This document shows positions 8,876-18,614 of a stretch of 64,000 nucleotides of DNA, piece by piece. Every line of letters starts with the position of its first letter. The first letter of the stretch is position 1. A program made the position numbers and the translations under genes. The stretch comes from JABMMZ01 sp040386935 (GTDB lineage Bacteria > Bacteroidota > Bacteroidia > NS11-12g > UBA955). Where the stretch lies: the NCBI GenBank assembly GCA_040386935.1, contig JAZKEQ010000025.1, positions 1 to 64,000 on the forward strand, given 5' to 3'. The notes beneath the pieces are model-generated. The model saw only the letters and a program-made list of their open reading frames with translations, searched no databases and was not told where the DNA came from.

Positions 8876-9646
8876 TTATTTTTGATCGATGGTCATATTC
8901 ATTTTACCACCACCGCTCATATTCGAATTCAATACTGCTTTGATCAATTGATTTGTTTTTCTATCAAGGTGATAAGTGCCCATTAAAACAGTTGATCCGG
9001 TCATCGATTTCAATCCCTCAACTTCTGCTTTCATTTCAATGACAATCTCTTTATCATTCACTTCTTTTAAGGTATAGGTAAATTGTTTTTTCTGATTGGT
9101 TAAAGAAACAGTCGTTTCATTTTTCCATTCATCGCCTATTTCAATTTCATGGTCGGGGAACAGTATTTGTATAGTCGCCATTTCAATTATATCGCCACTG
9201 TATAGAGTGCCATTTTTGTAATAAAATGGTTTAATAATTTTGCCCTGTTTATCTATTTCAATAAAAAATTCAGATTCCAATACATCCCTGAAATCAGCAT
9301 GTACAGCTTTCTCATCTTCGGTCATTTTTGATTCAGGTTTATCAGAATCATAATCTTCAACCTCATCATACATTTTTGAATAAGATGTTATTCTGTTCAC
9401 ATCAACTAAAAACCGGTAGGTATCACCCATCACTGAATCTAACTTAAACTTTAATTCCATGATGCTGTTCATTGACATCATATCGCCTTGACTCGCTTTA
9501 GTGACTGTATAAATGGTTTTTTCAAAACCCTTTTCATATTTCAATTGAAGGGTAACTTTATCTGATTTAGATGATGAATTATTACAGCCTGCCAGTGCAC
9601 CTAATAGTACTGAACAAGCCAATAAGGTTTTAAAAATAGATTTCAT
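8876..9646 (-). CDS. Lipoprotein, second copy of a tandem paralogous pair
   Basis: A 256-residue predicted lipoprotein: MKSIFKTLLACSVLLGALAG ends in a lipobox with cysteine at residue 21. The mature part is beta-rich with KYEKGFEKTIYTVT near the start, FFIEIDKQGKIIKPFYYKNG in the middle, LFPDHEIEIGDEW and a final TYHLDRKTNQLIKA. The pattern resembles the DUF6263-type lipoproteins of Bacteroidota (recognised by pattern only). It is a close paralog of the gene at 9736-10506, of identical length. I start at ATG 9646, just ahead of the signal peptide; a longer frame to 9739 would add an implausible second hydrophobic leader. Confidence 0.7.
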   Translation of the reverse strand: MKSIFKTLLACSVLLGALAGCNNSSSKSDKVTLQLKYEKGFEKTIYTVTKASQGDMMSMNSIMELKFKLDSVMGDTYRFLVDVNRITSYSKMYDEVEDYDSDKPESKMTEDEKAVHADFRDVLESEFFIEIDKQGKIIKPFYYKNGTLYSGDIIEMATIQILFPDHEIEIGDEWKNETTVSLTNQKKQFTYTLKEVNDKEIVIEMKAEVEGLKSMTGSTVLMGTYHLDRKTNQLIKAVLNSNMSGGGKMNMTIDQK

Positions 9647-9735
9647 AAGATTTGATTGGTTCAGCGAATATAAGGGATAGCGATTTAAAACTTTCGCAGC
9701 TAGAAAAATAACAGAGACTAAAAATCCTATTTTTT

Positions 9736-10506
9736 TCATTCTATCGTAAAGGAGGACATTTCGCCATCACTAGCCATATTTGATTTCATATCAGCTTTAA
9801 TCAGTTGATTTGTTTTCCGATCCAGGCGACAAGTGCCTTTTAAAACGGGTTTACTAAATCCTGATACCATTCCTATAGTTTCAATATACAATTCAATTAT
9901 TACCTCTTTATCATTCACTTCTTTCAAAGTATAAGTAAATTCTTTCTTTTGCTTTGTATAAGCTACTAGCGTCTCATATTTCCATTGATCGCCTATTTCT
10001 ATATCGTGATCAGGGAAAACAATTTGCAAGGTTGGCATTTCAATAATCTCGTCCCAGTATGAATGAGTGCCTTTGTATGGATTTCCGTTTTTATAATAAA
10101 ATGGTTTAATAACTCTTCCTTGTTGATCTATTTCTATAAAAAATTCAGATGCTGACATATCATTGAATTTAGCATGCTTGGCTTTTTCATCTTTAGTCAT
10201 TTCTGATTCTGGCTCATTTGAATCATAATCTTCAAGTTCATTACCGTTACTTGAAAAAAATGTTATGCTATTAACATCAACTATAAACCGGTATGAATTT
10301 ACCATTACTGAATCCAATTTAAGCTTTAATACCATGGTGCTGCTCTTCGATATCCTATCGCCATAACTCATTTCAGTTACTATATAAATTTTTTTCTCAA
10401 AACCCTTTTCATATTTCAGCTGAAGCTTAATACTACGATTGTTACAGCCTGTCAATGCGCCTAATAGGACACAGCATCCCAATGCGATTTTGAAAATATA
10501 ATTCAT
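9736..10506 (-). CDS. Lipoprotein, first copy of a tandem paralogous pair
   Basis: A 256-residue lipoprotein with signal peptide MNYIFKIALGCCVLLGALTG and a lipobox cysteine at residue 21. It aligns end to end with the neighbour at 8876-9646: shared blocks include LQLKYEKGFEKKIYIVT, SEFFIEIDQQGRVIKPFYYK, VFPDHDIEIGDQWKYET and CRLDRKTNQLIKA. Differences cluster in the DSV-to-DYD acidic segment and in an insert around HSYWDEII. The two genes lie 89 bp apart in the same direction, a recent-looking duplication. Function unknown. Confidence 0.7.
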   Translation of the reverse strand: MNYIFKIALGCCVLLGALTGCNNRSIKLQLKYEKGFEKKIYIVTEMSYGDRISKSSTMVLKLKLDSVMVNSYRFIVDVNSITFFSSNGNELEDYDSNEPESEMTKDEKAKHAKFNDMSASEFFIEIDQQGRVIKPFYYKNGNPYKGTHSYWDEIIEMPTLQIVFPDHDIEIGDQWKYETLVAYTKQKKEFTYTLKEVNDKEVIIELYIETIGMVSGFSKPVLKGTCRLDRKTNQLIKADMKSNMASDGEMSSFTIE

Positions 10507-10548
10507 AAGATTTGGCAATGGAATAGCGAATATAGTGCTAAATAATTA

Positions 10549-13500
10549 CTATCGCAATAAATGGAAAGTGCCTTTAAGCGTATAGATTTTTTTATCAGCA
10601 CCCATGGCTTCTATTTTGTAAAGATACACATCCTGTTCGCAGCGTTCATCTTTGAAATAGCCATTCCATGCTTCCATGCAATTGGTGGTTTCAAATATTT
10701 TTTCACCCCAACGATTGTACACCTGGAACTTGTACTGATGAATGTATTGTCCCTGAGGACCAAAGGCTTCGTTGATGTTATTCTTATCAGGACTGAATGC
10801 ATTCGGTACAAATAAAGTTGAACGAGGGAACGCATCTGCTTCGTTTGACAAACTGAAAGTAGAATGATTGAGAATACTATTTGTGAAACTGATGGCTCTT
10901 ACTCTGTATCTGAAAAACGGTGTGCAATTCTGTTGTGCACCCATGTGAATGAATTGGGTATCGGTTGCACTTACTCTGCCGATGTTTACAAAAGTACCAT
11001 CCAACATTTTTTGTTCTATTTCGTAATGTGAAATACCCTGAGCCCATTTGTTGTAATGGTTCCAGCGCAATGCAGGTTTCTGGGTGGTTTCATCAAAATA
11101 GCATTTCAATAAAATGGTTTGGGCGATATTGCTCAATGGTGTTGTATCACCACAATTGTCTATGCCTTTTACAGTATACACATAACTGCGTTCCTGTACA
11201 TTGGTAAACTTATCATCGTAAACAGTATCCAACAAATTGAAATATTTATTAGAGAACATCACACTGCCATCAGTCAATTGCTTGGTCAGTAAATACGCTT
11301 TCATACCATTGCGGCTCCAGGCATTGTTCAACCATTCAACACGTGCAAATTTATCTTCTTCAACTGTTGCACGCCAAGCATAATTAGGGGTGTTGGTATT
11401 GATGTAATACGGTTTAGCTGTTGCCGTATCACTATTTGAATACTCTTTAAATCCATTGAACTGCTTGGCTACAATTCTATAATTCTGACGGGTGAAACAG
11501 GTAATGAGTGTATCAACATACGTACGTTGAGTGCTTGGCACTGAATTCAAATAGGTATAAGCTTCACCTTTGTTATCGTAATTCTGACGCCATATTTCAT
11601 AGTGATCAATACTATCGAAACCGATGTAAGGGCTCCATTTAACGGTATTGGCTTCAAATTTTCCATAAGCCTTGGTCTCTATGGTACAGTGTTCATCGCT
11701 TGCCGACAGAGGTGATCTTAGCAAACATAAATTCTGAGTAGATATTTTATAACAATACGATTGGCTCAATGTATTGCACTGTTTGTCGTAATAAATGGTA
11801 TCATCCTGATTGGTGACCTCAGCCATTTTATAGTAGTTGCCGTTTGACTCTCTGTAGATGATGTATTTGGTAAAGTCGAAAGTTGGGAATTTAGAATACA
11901 TCAATTCAACTGTTCTGTTGTTGTATACTGATGCTCTGCGAATAGGAACCAGCGGAGGCGCAACAGTATCACCAACAACAGCAGATGCAGGTTTGCGAAT
12001 GGTATCATAGCAATTCACGACATCACCTGCAATTAATTGTACATCATACTCACCCGGCATTTGATACATGTGAGAAGGATGCTCAAGGGTTGAATATGAA
12101 TTATCATCAAAATCCCAATCGAATGATTTAAGTGTTGTATCAGAAGTGGATTGGTTATTAAATTTCAAAGGATTGCCCAAACAGACCATTGGCAGGGAAG
12201 GTGAAAATTGTGCAACAGGGGCAAACACTTTCACTTTGGCTGATACAGTATCTTTACAACCTCCTTTATTTTCAACGATAAGTGTTACTTCCTGATAACC
12301 GCGATTGGTAGACCTGTACATAGAATCCGGTCCCGGACTTTTGCTTTGACCATTGAAGAACCATTGTGAAGTCATTTTAGGATCTTCATGATTACTAATG
12401 CTCTGATTTTTCACTTTCAGTGGTGAGTGAAAGCACAAACCTTTAACAGATAATGTTGCCTGAGGGTAATCAAATACTTCAATGGTATCAATTGGCGGTA
12501 AAGTATATTTACAACCCAGGGTATCTGATAATATCATGGCAGGAATATAGCGACCGCGTCTTGTATAGGTATGTTTGAAATTGTTACCATCTCTTACCAC
12601 ACCATCGCCTAAATCCCATTCCATTGAAGCAGAATCAATGGCCTTCCCTCTGAACTCAACAGTGTGAGGCAAGCAGGCATTACCGCGATCGAAATCATAA
12701 AATCCTCTTGGACCATTAACGATTACATAAGCCGGTTTTTTGAGTATGGCTGTACAACCACTGAGACTTGTAATTTTAAGTGTGATATCGTATTTACCGG
12801 GAACTAAATATAATTTCTTAGGATTCACTAATTGTGAAGTTGTACCATCACCAAACTCCCACTCCCATTTTACAATTTTACTGTTAAATGTTTTTGACAT
12901 GTCCGTAAAACTGCATTCAAGCGGTGGACAGAATCTGCCGGTAGGGTCAGCTTTAAATAAAGGCTGCAACATATTAGGCGACACTTCGAAACTATCATTA
13001 TAGATAACCTTACAGCCCATATTATCAGTGGCAGTAAATGTAAAATAGTTCATCCCTATTACTTTAAACTTACCACTTACTTTGATACCGTTTTTCTGAG
13101 TACCATCGCTGTATTTCCAATCGTAATTAACAGGAAACTTGGTTTTCAAACTATCAACAACAGAAGCATCAAAATAAAACATTGGCGTATCACATACTGC
13201 AAAACGCGATACTTTATAACTTATTTTAGGGCCTGAGAATGGAAAACTATAGCGCTTTTCAGTTGTACAACCACTAGGAGAGCTGACCATATGTTTAACT
13301 ATGATGGCTGTATCTTTTACACCTACGGAATTTATCGTATAAGGTGTATACATGCTTGATGCGCTTACAAAATCATCGCCTATTTGCCATGTATGTACAT
13401 TCCCATCAGTACCAGCCGATGAATCAATTAGATTAAGTGTAATCGGCAAACATTTACCCGATGTTATGACATTACCTCTCAATTTTACACCGTTGACAGC

Positions 13501-15825
13501 ATAATGAAAGTAATTTGTATCTGCACATAAAAGAGAATCGGTAAAACCTGTAAATTTAATTAGATATAAACCTGGTTCTTTCGCTGTATATTTTGCGGAA
13601 TTTTTATTAATGACAGAATCGCCATTTGGCAAAAACCATTTAGAAGATTTGTATTTCCCCATATAGCCCGCACTAATTACAGAAGGTGCACAAGGGCTGC
13701 TTTGCTGGGAATTAAATATTGGATAATCAAACTTTTTTGGATAAATAGGAAAGGTTGAATCATAACAATTGAATGTATCGTTCCATGCTCTTAATATAAA
13801 AATATTTTTTTTATTTTTTTTGTAAGTGTACTTGAATGGACCCGTATAATTCAATAAGCTGTCATCCAATTTTAAAGTCCATCTATTACTCCAGGAGGTT
13901 GTGGCTGTATATTTAAACTTATCGTACTTACAATCCAGGTTCTCAGCTATTAATTTGGGATAAGGGCCATGCAAATTGATTGTATCGACATTTTGAGATT
14001 TAGAGATGCACCCTTTATCATTCACTTCTAAACGTACAAGGTATTTCCCTCCCTTTTTTGAACTCACATAAGTTAAACTGTCTTTTTTGCTTTTGAAAAG
14101 CCATGCGGTTGTATCAGCAGGATCCACATACCTCTGCCAATCTATATACAATTTAAATTTAAGTGAATCGCGCATACTGTCGGGCTGTGTGGTATTTACC
14201 CAATGAATAGTATCAAAGCCACAATAATGTTTAGGTTTTTTGATGTAAAATGAAGGATCCCATTTTTGACCCAATTCAAAGCTGATGGTATCTGCCACAA
14301 TACACCCTTTGTCTGTGGTTATTTTTGCAATGAGGGTATAATTGCCCCTTTTTGTAAACGTGCGATTGATGGTGGCAGTTGTGTAAACATACGCGGAATC
14401 ATTGAATTTCCATTCATAGGATTTAATGTTCTGATACAAGGGTGATCCTTTTATTTTGAAATCCTGAGTTTTGGGAACACAACCAACAACGGTTTCAGGA
14501 TCTATTTTTATCTTTTGCATACCAATCTTTACTTTAGTTTTTAAAGTATCGATATTCACACAGCCTGTAGCATCAGCATAGGAAACAATTACCCGATAGC
14601 TGCCATTCTTATTATAAACATGGCTGGTCGTTAATATATTGCCCGTAAAGGTTTTAAGGCCTGATTTATCACCAAAGTCCCAATCACTGAATGTTACACT
14701 AGCACCTGATATATTGAAAGTAATAGTTGCAGGTGCAGTACAGCCTACACTATCTTTCATGGTAATATTGAGTTTAGGTTTAGGAACAACTGTAATTGTT
14801 TTTGAAATTGTATCCCAGCAACCCCCATTCGTAACTTTCAACATAATTTTAAAAGTTCCGGGTGTATTGAATTCATGGGTAGGATTGAATGAAGTATCAG
14901 TAAATCCATCTCCAAAATCCCATTCGTAGGTCGTTGATTTTATTCTTGGTTTAGAATTATTTGTAAAAACAATGGTTGATTCTTCACAAATCTTGTTGAG
15001 AATCTTTGAAAAGTCTGCGACTATTTTTTGAACTGTTACCGGCTTAGTCATTGTCGCTGTACAGCCATTATGGCTTGCTTTCAATGTCACCGTATAATTG
15101 CCAAAACTATTAAAACTAAAATTATAGTCCTTACTTGTTGAGCTGCCACCATTGTTTGTTGACCAATCGTACTTACTGGCACCTGAACTTTTATTGGTTG
15201 CAACAAAACTGACCGGAATCGTACAACTAAAATCACCACTCAGCTGAAAATCAACAATAGGCTTAGGCTTAATTCGCACATACAGATTTTTTGTCTCCAA
15301 ACTTTTACAACCGTGCCCATCTGTTACAGTTAGACCAATGGTAAACTTGCTGGCATAGGTATAAGCATGGGAGGAGTTTTGCGCATTTGACAAATTGCCA
15401 TCGCCATAATCCCAGGTCCATTTAGTAATAGACGTATCTGCTTTTGTGGATTTATCGGTAAAATTCAATGGGTCGCCCACGCAACCGACAGTATCTGCTA
15501 CAAAATCTGCAATTGGACTGCGAAATACGCGAACCGGATTAAATGTTTTAGTGGATTGGTTACCGGCTGCATCCCAAATTGTAAGGGAAATCGTGAAATT
15601 ACCAGCTTTATAATAAATAGCCGAAGGATTTTGAAGGGTTGACTTGTTGCCATTGCCAAAATCCCACTCCCAACGGGTTGGACTTCCGGTACTTCTGTCA
15701 GTATAGTTTACAGTAAGAGGGAGGCACCCTTGTTTTGAAGACAAAGTAAAATCCGCATTGGGTGTTGCTAAAACCGAGAAAGAGAACCCAAAAAAGAATA
15801 ATAGTAATGTAAGTTTTACATTCAA
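10549..15825 (-). CDS. Giant PKD/fibronectin-like secreted protein with CHU_C (T9SS type B) C-terminus
   Basis: A 1758-residue cell-surface or secreted protein. The signal peptide (NVKLTLLLFFFGFSFSVLA) is followed by a long array of PKD domains. At least eleven carry recognisable W-x-F/Y/L-G-D-G-type cores, for example WEWDFGNGNKS, WTWDYGDGNLS, YEWDFGDGFTD, WEWEFGDGTTS and MEWDLGDGVV. A fibronectin-like stretch of ~400 residues follows, and the final ~85 residues (FVPNAFSPDKNNIN, YNRWGEKIFET, DVYLYKIEA) are the CHU_C/gliding-motility type B sorting domain. I choose TTG 15825 as start: it opens the signal peptide 26 nt after a -7 element, and the frame further upstream would run through that promoter. 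Likely an adhesin or surface-filament component exported by T9SS. Confidence 0.88.
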   Translation of the reverse strand: MNVKLTLLLFFFGFSFSVLATPNADFTLSSKQGCLPLTVNYTDRSTGSPTRWEWDFGNGNKSTLQNPSAIYYKAGNFTISLTIWDAAGNQSTKTFNPVRVFRSPIADFVADTVGCVGDPLNFTDKSTKADTSITKWTWDYGDGNLSNAQNSSHAYTYASKFTIGLTVTDGHGCKSLETKNLYVRIKPKPIVDFQLSGDFSCTIPVSFVATNKSSGASKYDWSTNNGGSSTSKDYNFSFNSFGNYTVTLKASHNGCTATMTKPVTVQKIVADFSKILNKICEESTIVFTNNSKPRIKSTTYEWDFGDGFTDTSFNPTHEFNTPGTFKIMLKVTNGGCWDTISKTITVVPKPKLNITMKDSVGCTAPATITFNISGASVTFSDWDFGDKSGLKTFTGNILTTSHVYNKNGSYRVIVSYADATGCVNIDTLKTKVKIGMQKIKIDPETVVGCVPKTQDFKIKGSPLYQNIKSYEWKFNDSAYVYTTATINRTFTKRGNYTLIAKITTDKGCIVADTISFELGQKWDPSFYIKKPKHYCGFDTIHWVNTTQPDSMRDSLKFKLYIDWQRYVDPADTTAWLFKSKKDSLTYVSSKKGGKYLVRLEVNDKGCISKSQNVDTINLHGPYPKLIAENLDCKYDKFKYTATTSWSNRWTLKLDDSLLNYTGPFKYTYKKNKKNIFILRAWNDTFNCYDSTFPIYPKKFDYPIFNSQQSSPCAPSVISAGYMGKYKSSKWFLPNGDSVINKNSAKYTAKEPGLYLIKFTGFTDSLLCADTNYFHYAVNGVKLRGNVITSGKCLPITLNLIDSSAGTDGNVHTWQIGDDFVSASSMYTPYTINSVGVKDTAIIVKHMVSSPSGCTTEKRYSFPFSGPKISYKVSRFAVCDTPMFYFDASVVDSLKTKFPVNYDWKYSDGTQKNGIKVSGKFKVIGMNYFTFTATDNMGCKVIYNDSFEVSPNMLQPLFKADPTGRFCPPLECSFTDMSKTFNSKIVKWEWEFGDGTTSQLVNPKKLYLVPGKYDITLKITSLSGCTAILKKPAYVIVNGPRGFYDFDRGNACLPHTVEFRGKAIDSASMEWDLGDGVVRDGNNFKHTYTRRGRYIPAMILSDTLGCKYTLPPIDTIEVFDYPQATLSVKGLCFHSPLKVKNQSISNHEDPKMTSQWFFNGQSKSPGPDSMYRSTNRGYQEVTLIVENKGGCKDTVSAKVKVFAPVAQFSPSLPMVCLGNPLKFNNQSTSDTTLKSFDWDFDDNSYSTLEHPSHMYQMPGEYDVQLIAGDVVNCYDTIRKPASAVVGDTVAPPLVPIRRASVYNNRTVELMYSKFPTFDFTKYIIYRESNGNYYKMAEVTNQDDTIYYDKQCNTLSQSYCYKISTQNLCLLRSPLSASDEHCTIETKAYGKFEANTVKWSPYIGFDSIDHYEIWRQNYDNKGEAYTYLNSVPSTQRTYVDTLITCFTRQNYRIVAKQFNGFKEYSNSDTATAKPYYINTNTPNYAWRATVEEDKFARVEWLNNAWSRNGMKAYLLTKQLTDGSVMFSNKYFNLLDTVYDDKFTNVQERSYVYTVKGIDNCGDTTPLSNIAQTILLKCYFDETTQKPALRWNHYNKWAQGISHYEIEQKMLDGTFVNIGRVSATDTQFIHMGAQQNCTPFFRYRVRAISFTNSILNHSTFSLSNEADAFPRSTLFVPNAFSPDKNNINEAFGPQGQYIHQYKFQVYNRWGEKIFETTNCMEAWNGYFKDERCEQDVYLYKIEAMGADKKIYTLKGTFHLLR

Positions 15826-15851
15826 ATTAGTTGACTTTTTTATATGAGATA

Positions 15852-15859
15852 CAAATTTA
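15852..15859 (-). promoter_or_regulatory. -7 promoter element of the giant PKD gene
   Basis: The minus strand reads TAAATTTG, a perfect TAnnTTTG, 26 nt upstream of the proposed TTG start at 15825. It supports rejecting the upstream 41-codon extension. Confidence 0.6.
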
Positions 15860-15920
15860 ATAAAAAAAGTTGCCTGATGATAATAAATTTTTATTAAAGT
15901 GAAAATATTTAAATCTTTTG

Positions 15921-15928
15921 TTTCTTTG
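15921..15928 (+). promoter_or_regulatory. -7 promoter element of the gmk operon
   Basis: TTTCTTTG is one base from TAnnTTTG, followed after 6 nt by the TTG start of gmk. It lies inside the longer frame that begins at GTG 15899, arguing that the longer frame is not the real start. Confidence 0.5.
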
Positions 15929-15934
15929 CAACAC

Positions 15935-16498
15935 TTGAACAAGGTCATTATTTTTTCAGCCCCCTCCGGAAGTGGAAAGACTACAGTAGTGAATCACTTA
16001 TTAAAGGTGATTCCCCAACTTGGATTTTCTATTTCTGCCACTACCCGACTTCCACGCGCCAACGAACAAAACGGAAGAGAATATTATTTTCTTGATTCTG
16101 AGGACTTTAAAGTGAGAGTTGCCAATAATGAGTTCCTGGAATACGAGGAAGTTTACTCAGGTATTTTTTATGGCACCCTTAAAAGTGAGGTAGATCGCCT
16201 ATGGGCCGAAGGCAAAACTGTTGTATTCGATGTTGATGTAGTTGGAGGTGTTAATATTAAAAAGCAATTTGGCGACAGTGCCCTGTCCGTATTTCTTCGT
16301 CCGCCAAGCATCTCGATATTGATGGAGCGTCTAAGAAACAGAAGCACTGAAGTGGAACACCAACTGCAAATGCGCATAGACAAAGCCAATTTTGAATTGC
16401 AATTTGAAAAAGAATACGACACCATTTTAGTAAATGATGTATTGTCTGAAACCCTTGTAAATGCAGAGAAAATTGTTAAGGATTTTATTAAACTATGA
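15935..16498 (+). CDS. gmk: Guanylate kinase
   Basis: Converts GMP and ATP to GDP and ADP in the cytoplasm. The protein is 187 residues from TTG 15935, a normal length. The P-loop is KVIIFSAPSGSGKTTVVNHL at the N-terminus; the GMP-binding region has SATTRLPRANEQNGREYYFL and EYEEVYSGIFYGT; the lid arginines follow in RLRNRSTEVEHQLQMR. The GTG at 15899 would add 12 residues unlike the family and run through the -7 element. The stop overlaps the nadD ATG (ATGA), and gmk-nadD-Fe-S protein form an operon. Confidence 0.95.
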   Translation: MNKVIIFSAPSGSGKTTVVNHLLKVIPQLGFSISATTRLPRANEQNGREYYFLDSEDFKVRVANNEFLEYEEVYSGIFYGTLKSEVDRLWAEGKTVVFDVDVVGGVNIKKQFGDSALSVFLRPPSISILMERLRNRSTEVEHQLQMRIDKANFELQFEKEYDTILVNDVLSETLVNAEKIVKDFIKL

Positions 16499-17061
16499 AA
16501 ATCGGTCTTTTTTTCGGTTCCTTTAACCCCATCCATGTCGGTCATCTCATTATAGCACAATATATGCTCAATGAGGCAGGCCTCGATAAAATCAAGTTTG
16601 TTGTATCGCCCCACAACCCTTTAAAACAAAAAGATGATTTGGTAGACAGTGCGCTGCGCCTCAAAATGGTGGCCCTTTCTATTGCCGACAATCCAAAATT
16701 TGAACTCGACAGCATAGAATTCAGTCTCCCTCTCCCATCTTTTACTTTCCTGACACTGGAACAGCTGACGGAAATTTATCCAGAAGATGAATTGTTTATC
16801 ATCATGGGAAGCGATACCATTAATAATATCAACCATTGGAAAAATTTTCAGGCTGTATTAAATTATCCTATCCTTATATATAAACGTTCTGAAACATTTA
16901 CCAACCCTTACCCTGATAGAAAAAATATCCGTGTATTTGACAGCCCGGTGCTCAATATTTCTGCAACGATTATCCGCCAAATGTTGAAAGAAAACCACTC
17001 TGTAAAATATCTTGTGAGCGATGAAATTATCAGCGTTTTAAAAAAAGAAGTAATATTGTAG
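16495..17061 (+). CDS. nadD: Nicotinate mononucleotide adenylyltransferase
   Basis: Makes nicotinate adenine dinucleotide from NaMN and ATP in NAD synthesis. The 188-residue protein opens with GLFFGSFNPIHVGHL, the nucleotidyltransferase GxFxPxHxGH motif, has the central IIMGSDTINNINHWKNFQ and ends with LNISATIIRQMLKEN, the ISxTxxR motif. Its start codon overlaps the gmk stop (ATGA), so translation is probably coupled; the Fe-S protein gene follows after 1 bp. Confidence 0.95.
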   Translation: MKIGLFFGSFNPIHVGHLIIAQYMLNEAGLDKIKFVVSPHNPLKQKDDLVDSALRLKMVALSIADNPKFELDSIEFSLPLPSFTFLTLEQLTEIYPEDELFIIMGSDTINNINHWKNFQAVLNYPILIYKRSETFTNPYPDRKNIRVFDSPVLNISATIIRQMLKENHSVKYLVSDEIISVLKKEVIL

Positions 17062-17062
17062 C

Positions 17063-17857
17063 ATGTCTTTAGGATTTAAAGTGAAAACAGTGGCCGAATT
17101 TGCAGCAGAAGGCAAGGCCCCCGAAGTATTGTTTTATGTCGGTTGTGCCGGTAGTTTTGATGAAAGAGCTCAAAAAATAACAAAAGCATTTGCAAAAATC
17201 CTCCACCATTGCCAAATAGAATTTGGGATATTAGGCACTGAAGAAGGATGTACCGGAGATCCCGCAAAACGGGCCGGCAACGAATTTCTTTTTCAAATGC
17301 AAGCCATGAACAATATTGCTGTAATGAATGGTTATGGTATCAAACAAATTGTAACCACCTGCCCTCATTGTTTCAATACCCTGAAAAATGAATACCCTTC
17401 ACTAGGCGGTCATTACGATGTGATGCACCATACACAGTTTCTCCAAAACCTAATCAATAAAGGACTATTGAAAGTTGAAGGTGGTGCTTTTAAAGGCAAA
17501 AAAATAACGTATCACGACAGTTGCTATTTGGGTCGTGCAAATAATGAATACCTGGCTCCCCGCAGTGTTCTCGAAACACTTGACGCTGAATTAGTAGAAA
17601 TGAAACGCTGCAAAAGCAATGGATTTTGCTGTGGTGCCGGAGGTGCACAAATGTTTAAAGAAGCTGAACACGGCAATAAAGAAGTGAATATCGAACGCGC
17701 TGAAGAAGCCGTTAAAACAGGCGCTGGTATCATTGCAGCTAACTGCCCTTTCTGCATGACCATGTTACGAGATGGCATCAAACATCAGAACAAGGAAGCT
17801 GAAGTAGAGGTATTAGACCTTGCTGAACTGGTAGCCCGTGCCAACGATTTAATCTAA
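17063..17857 (+). CDS. CCG-domain Fe-S protein (heterodisulfide reductase/GlcF-like subunit)
   Basis: A 264-residue cytoplasmic protein with two CCG-type cysteine domains, as in heterodisulfide reductase subunit B, GlcF and LldE. The first half has VGCAGSFDE, EEGCTGDP and TTCPHCFNTL; the second has HDSCYLGR, NGFCCGAGGAQM and NCPFCMTML. These cysteines bind Fe-S clusters in the family. Stand-alone proteins of this kind are widespread in Bacteroidota as presumed electron carriers, without an assigned substrate. It is the last gene of the gmk-nadD operon and is followed by a strong terminator. Confidence 0.85.
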   Translation: MSLGFKVKTVAEFAAEGKAPEVLFYVGCAGSFDERAQKITKAFAKILHHCQIEFGILGTEEGCTGDPAKRAGNEFLFQMQAMNNIAVMNGYGIKQIVTTCPHCFNTLKNEYPSLGGHYDVMHHTQFLQNLINKGLLKVEGGAFKGKKITYHDSCYLGRANNEYLAPRSVLETLDAELVEMKRCKSNGFCCGAGGAQMFKEAEHGNKEVNIERAEEAVKTGAGIIAANCPFCMTMLRDGIKHQNKEAEVEVLDLAELVARANDLI

Positions 17858-17869
17858 AATTATTTTAAT

Positions 17870-17909
17870 AAAAAACTCCCCTGAAGCATTTGCACCAGGG
17901 GAGTTTTTT
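17870..17909. terminator. Rho-independent terminator after the gmk operon (bidirectional)
   Basis: AAAAACTCCCCTG and CAGGGGAGTTTTT form a ~13-bp stem around a 12-nt loop, with A and T runs on both sides. It can serve the plus-strand operon and the convergent lipoprotein gene that ends at 17934. Confidence 0.9.
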
Positions 17910-17933
17910 GGAATAGTGGGTATGTGAATTCTT

Positions 17934-18614
17934 TTAGTGTTTATAGCAATTGATGAAGGCTTTCCATTGTCTTTCGGTTAATACACCGTTTAAGCCTCTC
18001 AACATTTTTTCATAGCAACCTTTTAATGCTTCTCTTCCTTTTTTAGCCAAAGCTTCCCTATCGGCATTGAACATTTTGCGCAATTCTTTCATTTTTGCTT
18101 CAAATTGTTGTTTAGTAATTCTACCGTTTCTTAAAGCTTTCACTAACTCTTCACGCATTCTGTTGTATTTTATTATCAATTCTTTCTGCGCATTGTGGTG
18201 GCGGATTATGATGCTGTGTTTGCAAGCTTCATAGGCACTGAAAAGGCGTTTAATTTTTGCCAATTGTTCTTCTTTCAGTGAAAGGGCATGCAGACATTTG
18301 CGTATACCGGCACCATCGCCATCTCTTTTCAGACTATTAATTTCGTCAGCTGTTGCTTCAGTAATGGTATAAGCATCAGGTAAACCTGAGTTAGTCATAT
18401 CAAAGTCTTCGGTTTCACTTCCGCCTGTATAAGTGGCATTCATGAAATCGTTATCAGCTTGATCTACTAATACCGTGATTTCAGCAGCTGCCATATCGCC
18501 ACTGCCGGAAGTGGTTGAACTTACAGGTTGGTTTTGCTCTTTGCTACAGCCTGTGAAAATGATAGCAGCAAATGCTACTGCTGCTATCCATGTGGTTAAT
18601 TGTTTAGTTTTCAT
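17934..18614 (-). CDS. Spy/CpxP-like helical lipoprotein
   Basis: A 226-residue predicted lipoprotein (MKTKQLTTWIAAVAFAAIIF, lipobox TGC at residues 21-23). A serine/threonine-rich acidic linker leads to a fully helical, charged domain (~105-226) with KEEQLAKIKRLFSAYEACKH, NRMREELVKALRNGRIT and VLTERQWKAFINCYK. The LxxEQ/LTxxQ spacing recalls the Spy/CpxP metal- and stress-related periplasmic proteins. Four cysteines in the helical domain (RKCLH, EACKH, KGCYE, INCYK) could form two disulfides. Similarity is by pattern; function is not established. Confidence 0.6.
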   Translation of the reverse strand: MKTKQLTTWIAAVAFAAIIFTGCSKEQNQPVSSTTSGSGDMAAAEITVLVDQADNDFMNATYTGGSETEDFDMTNSGLPDAYTITEATADEINSLKRDGDGAGIRKCLHALSLKEEQLAKIKRLFSAYEACKHSIIIRHHNAQKELIIKYNRMREELVKALRNGRITKQQFEAKMKELRKMFNADREALAKKGREALKGCYEKMLRGLNGVLTERQWKAFINCYKH

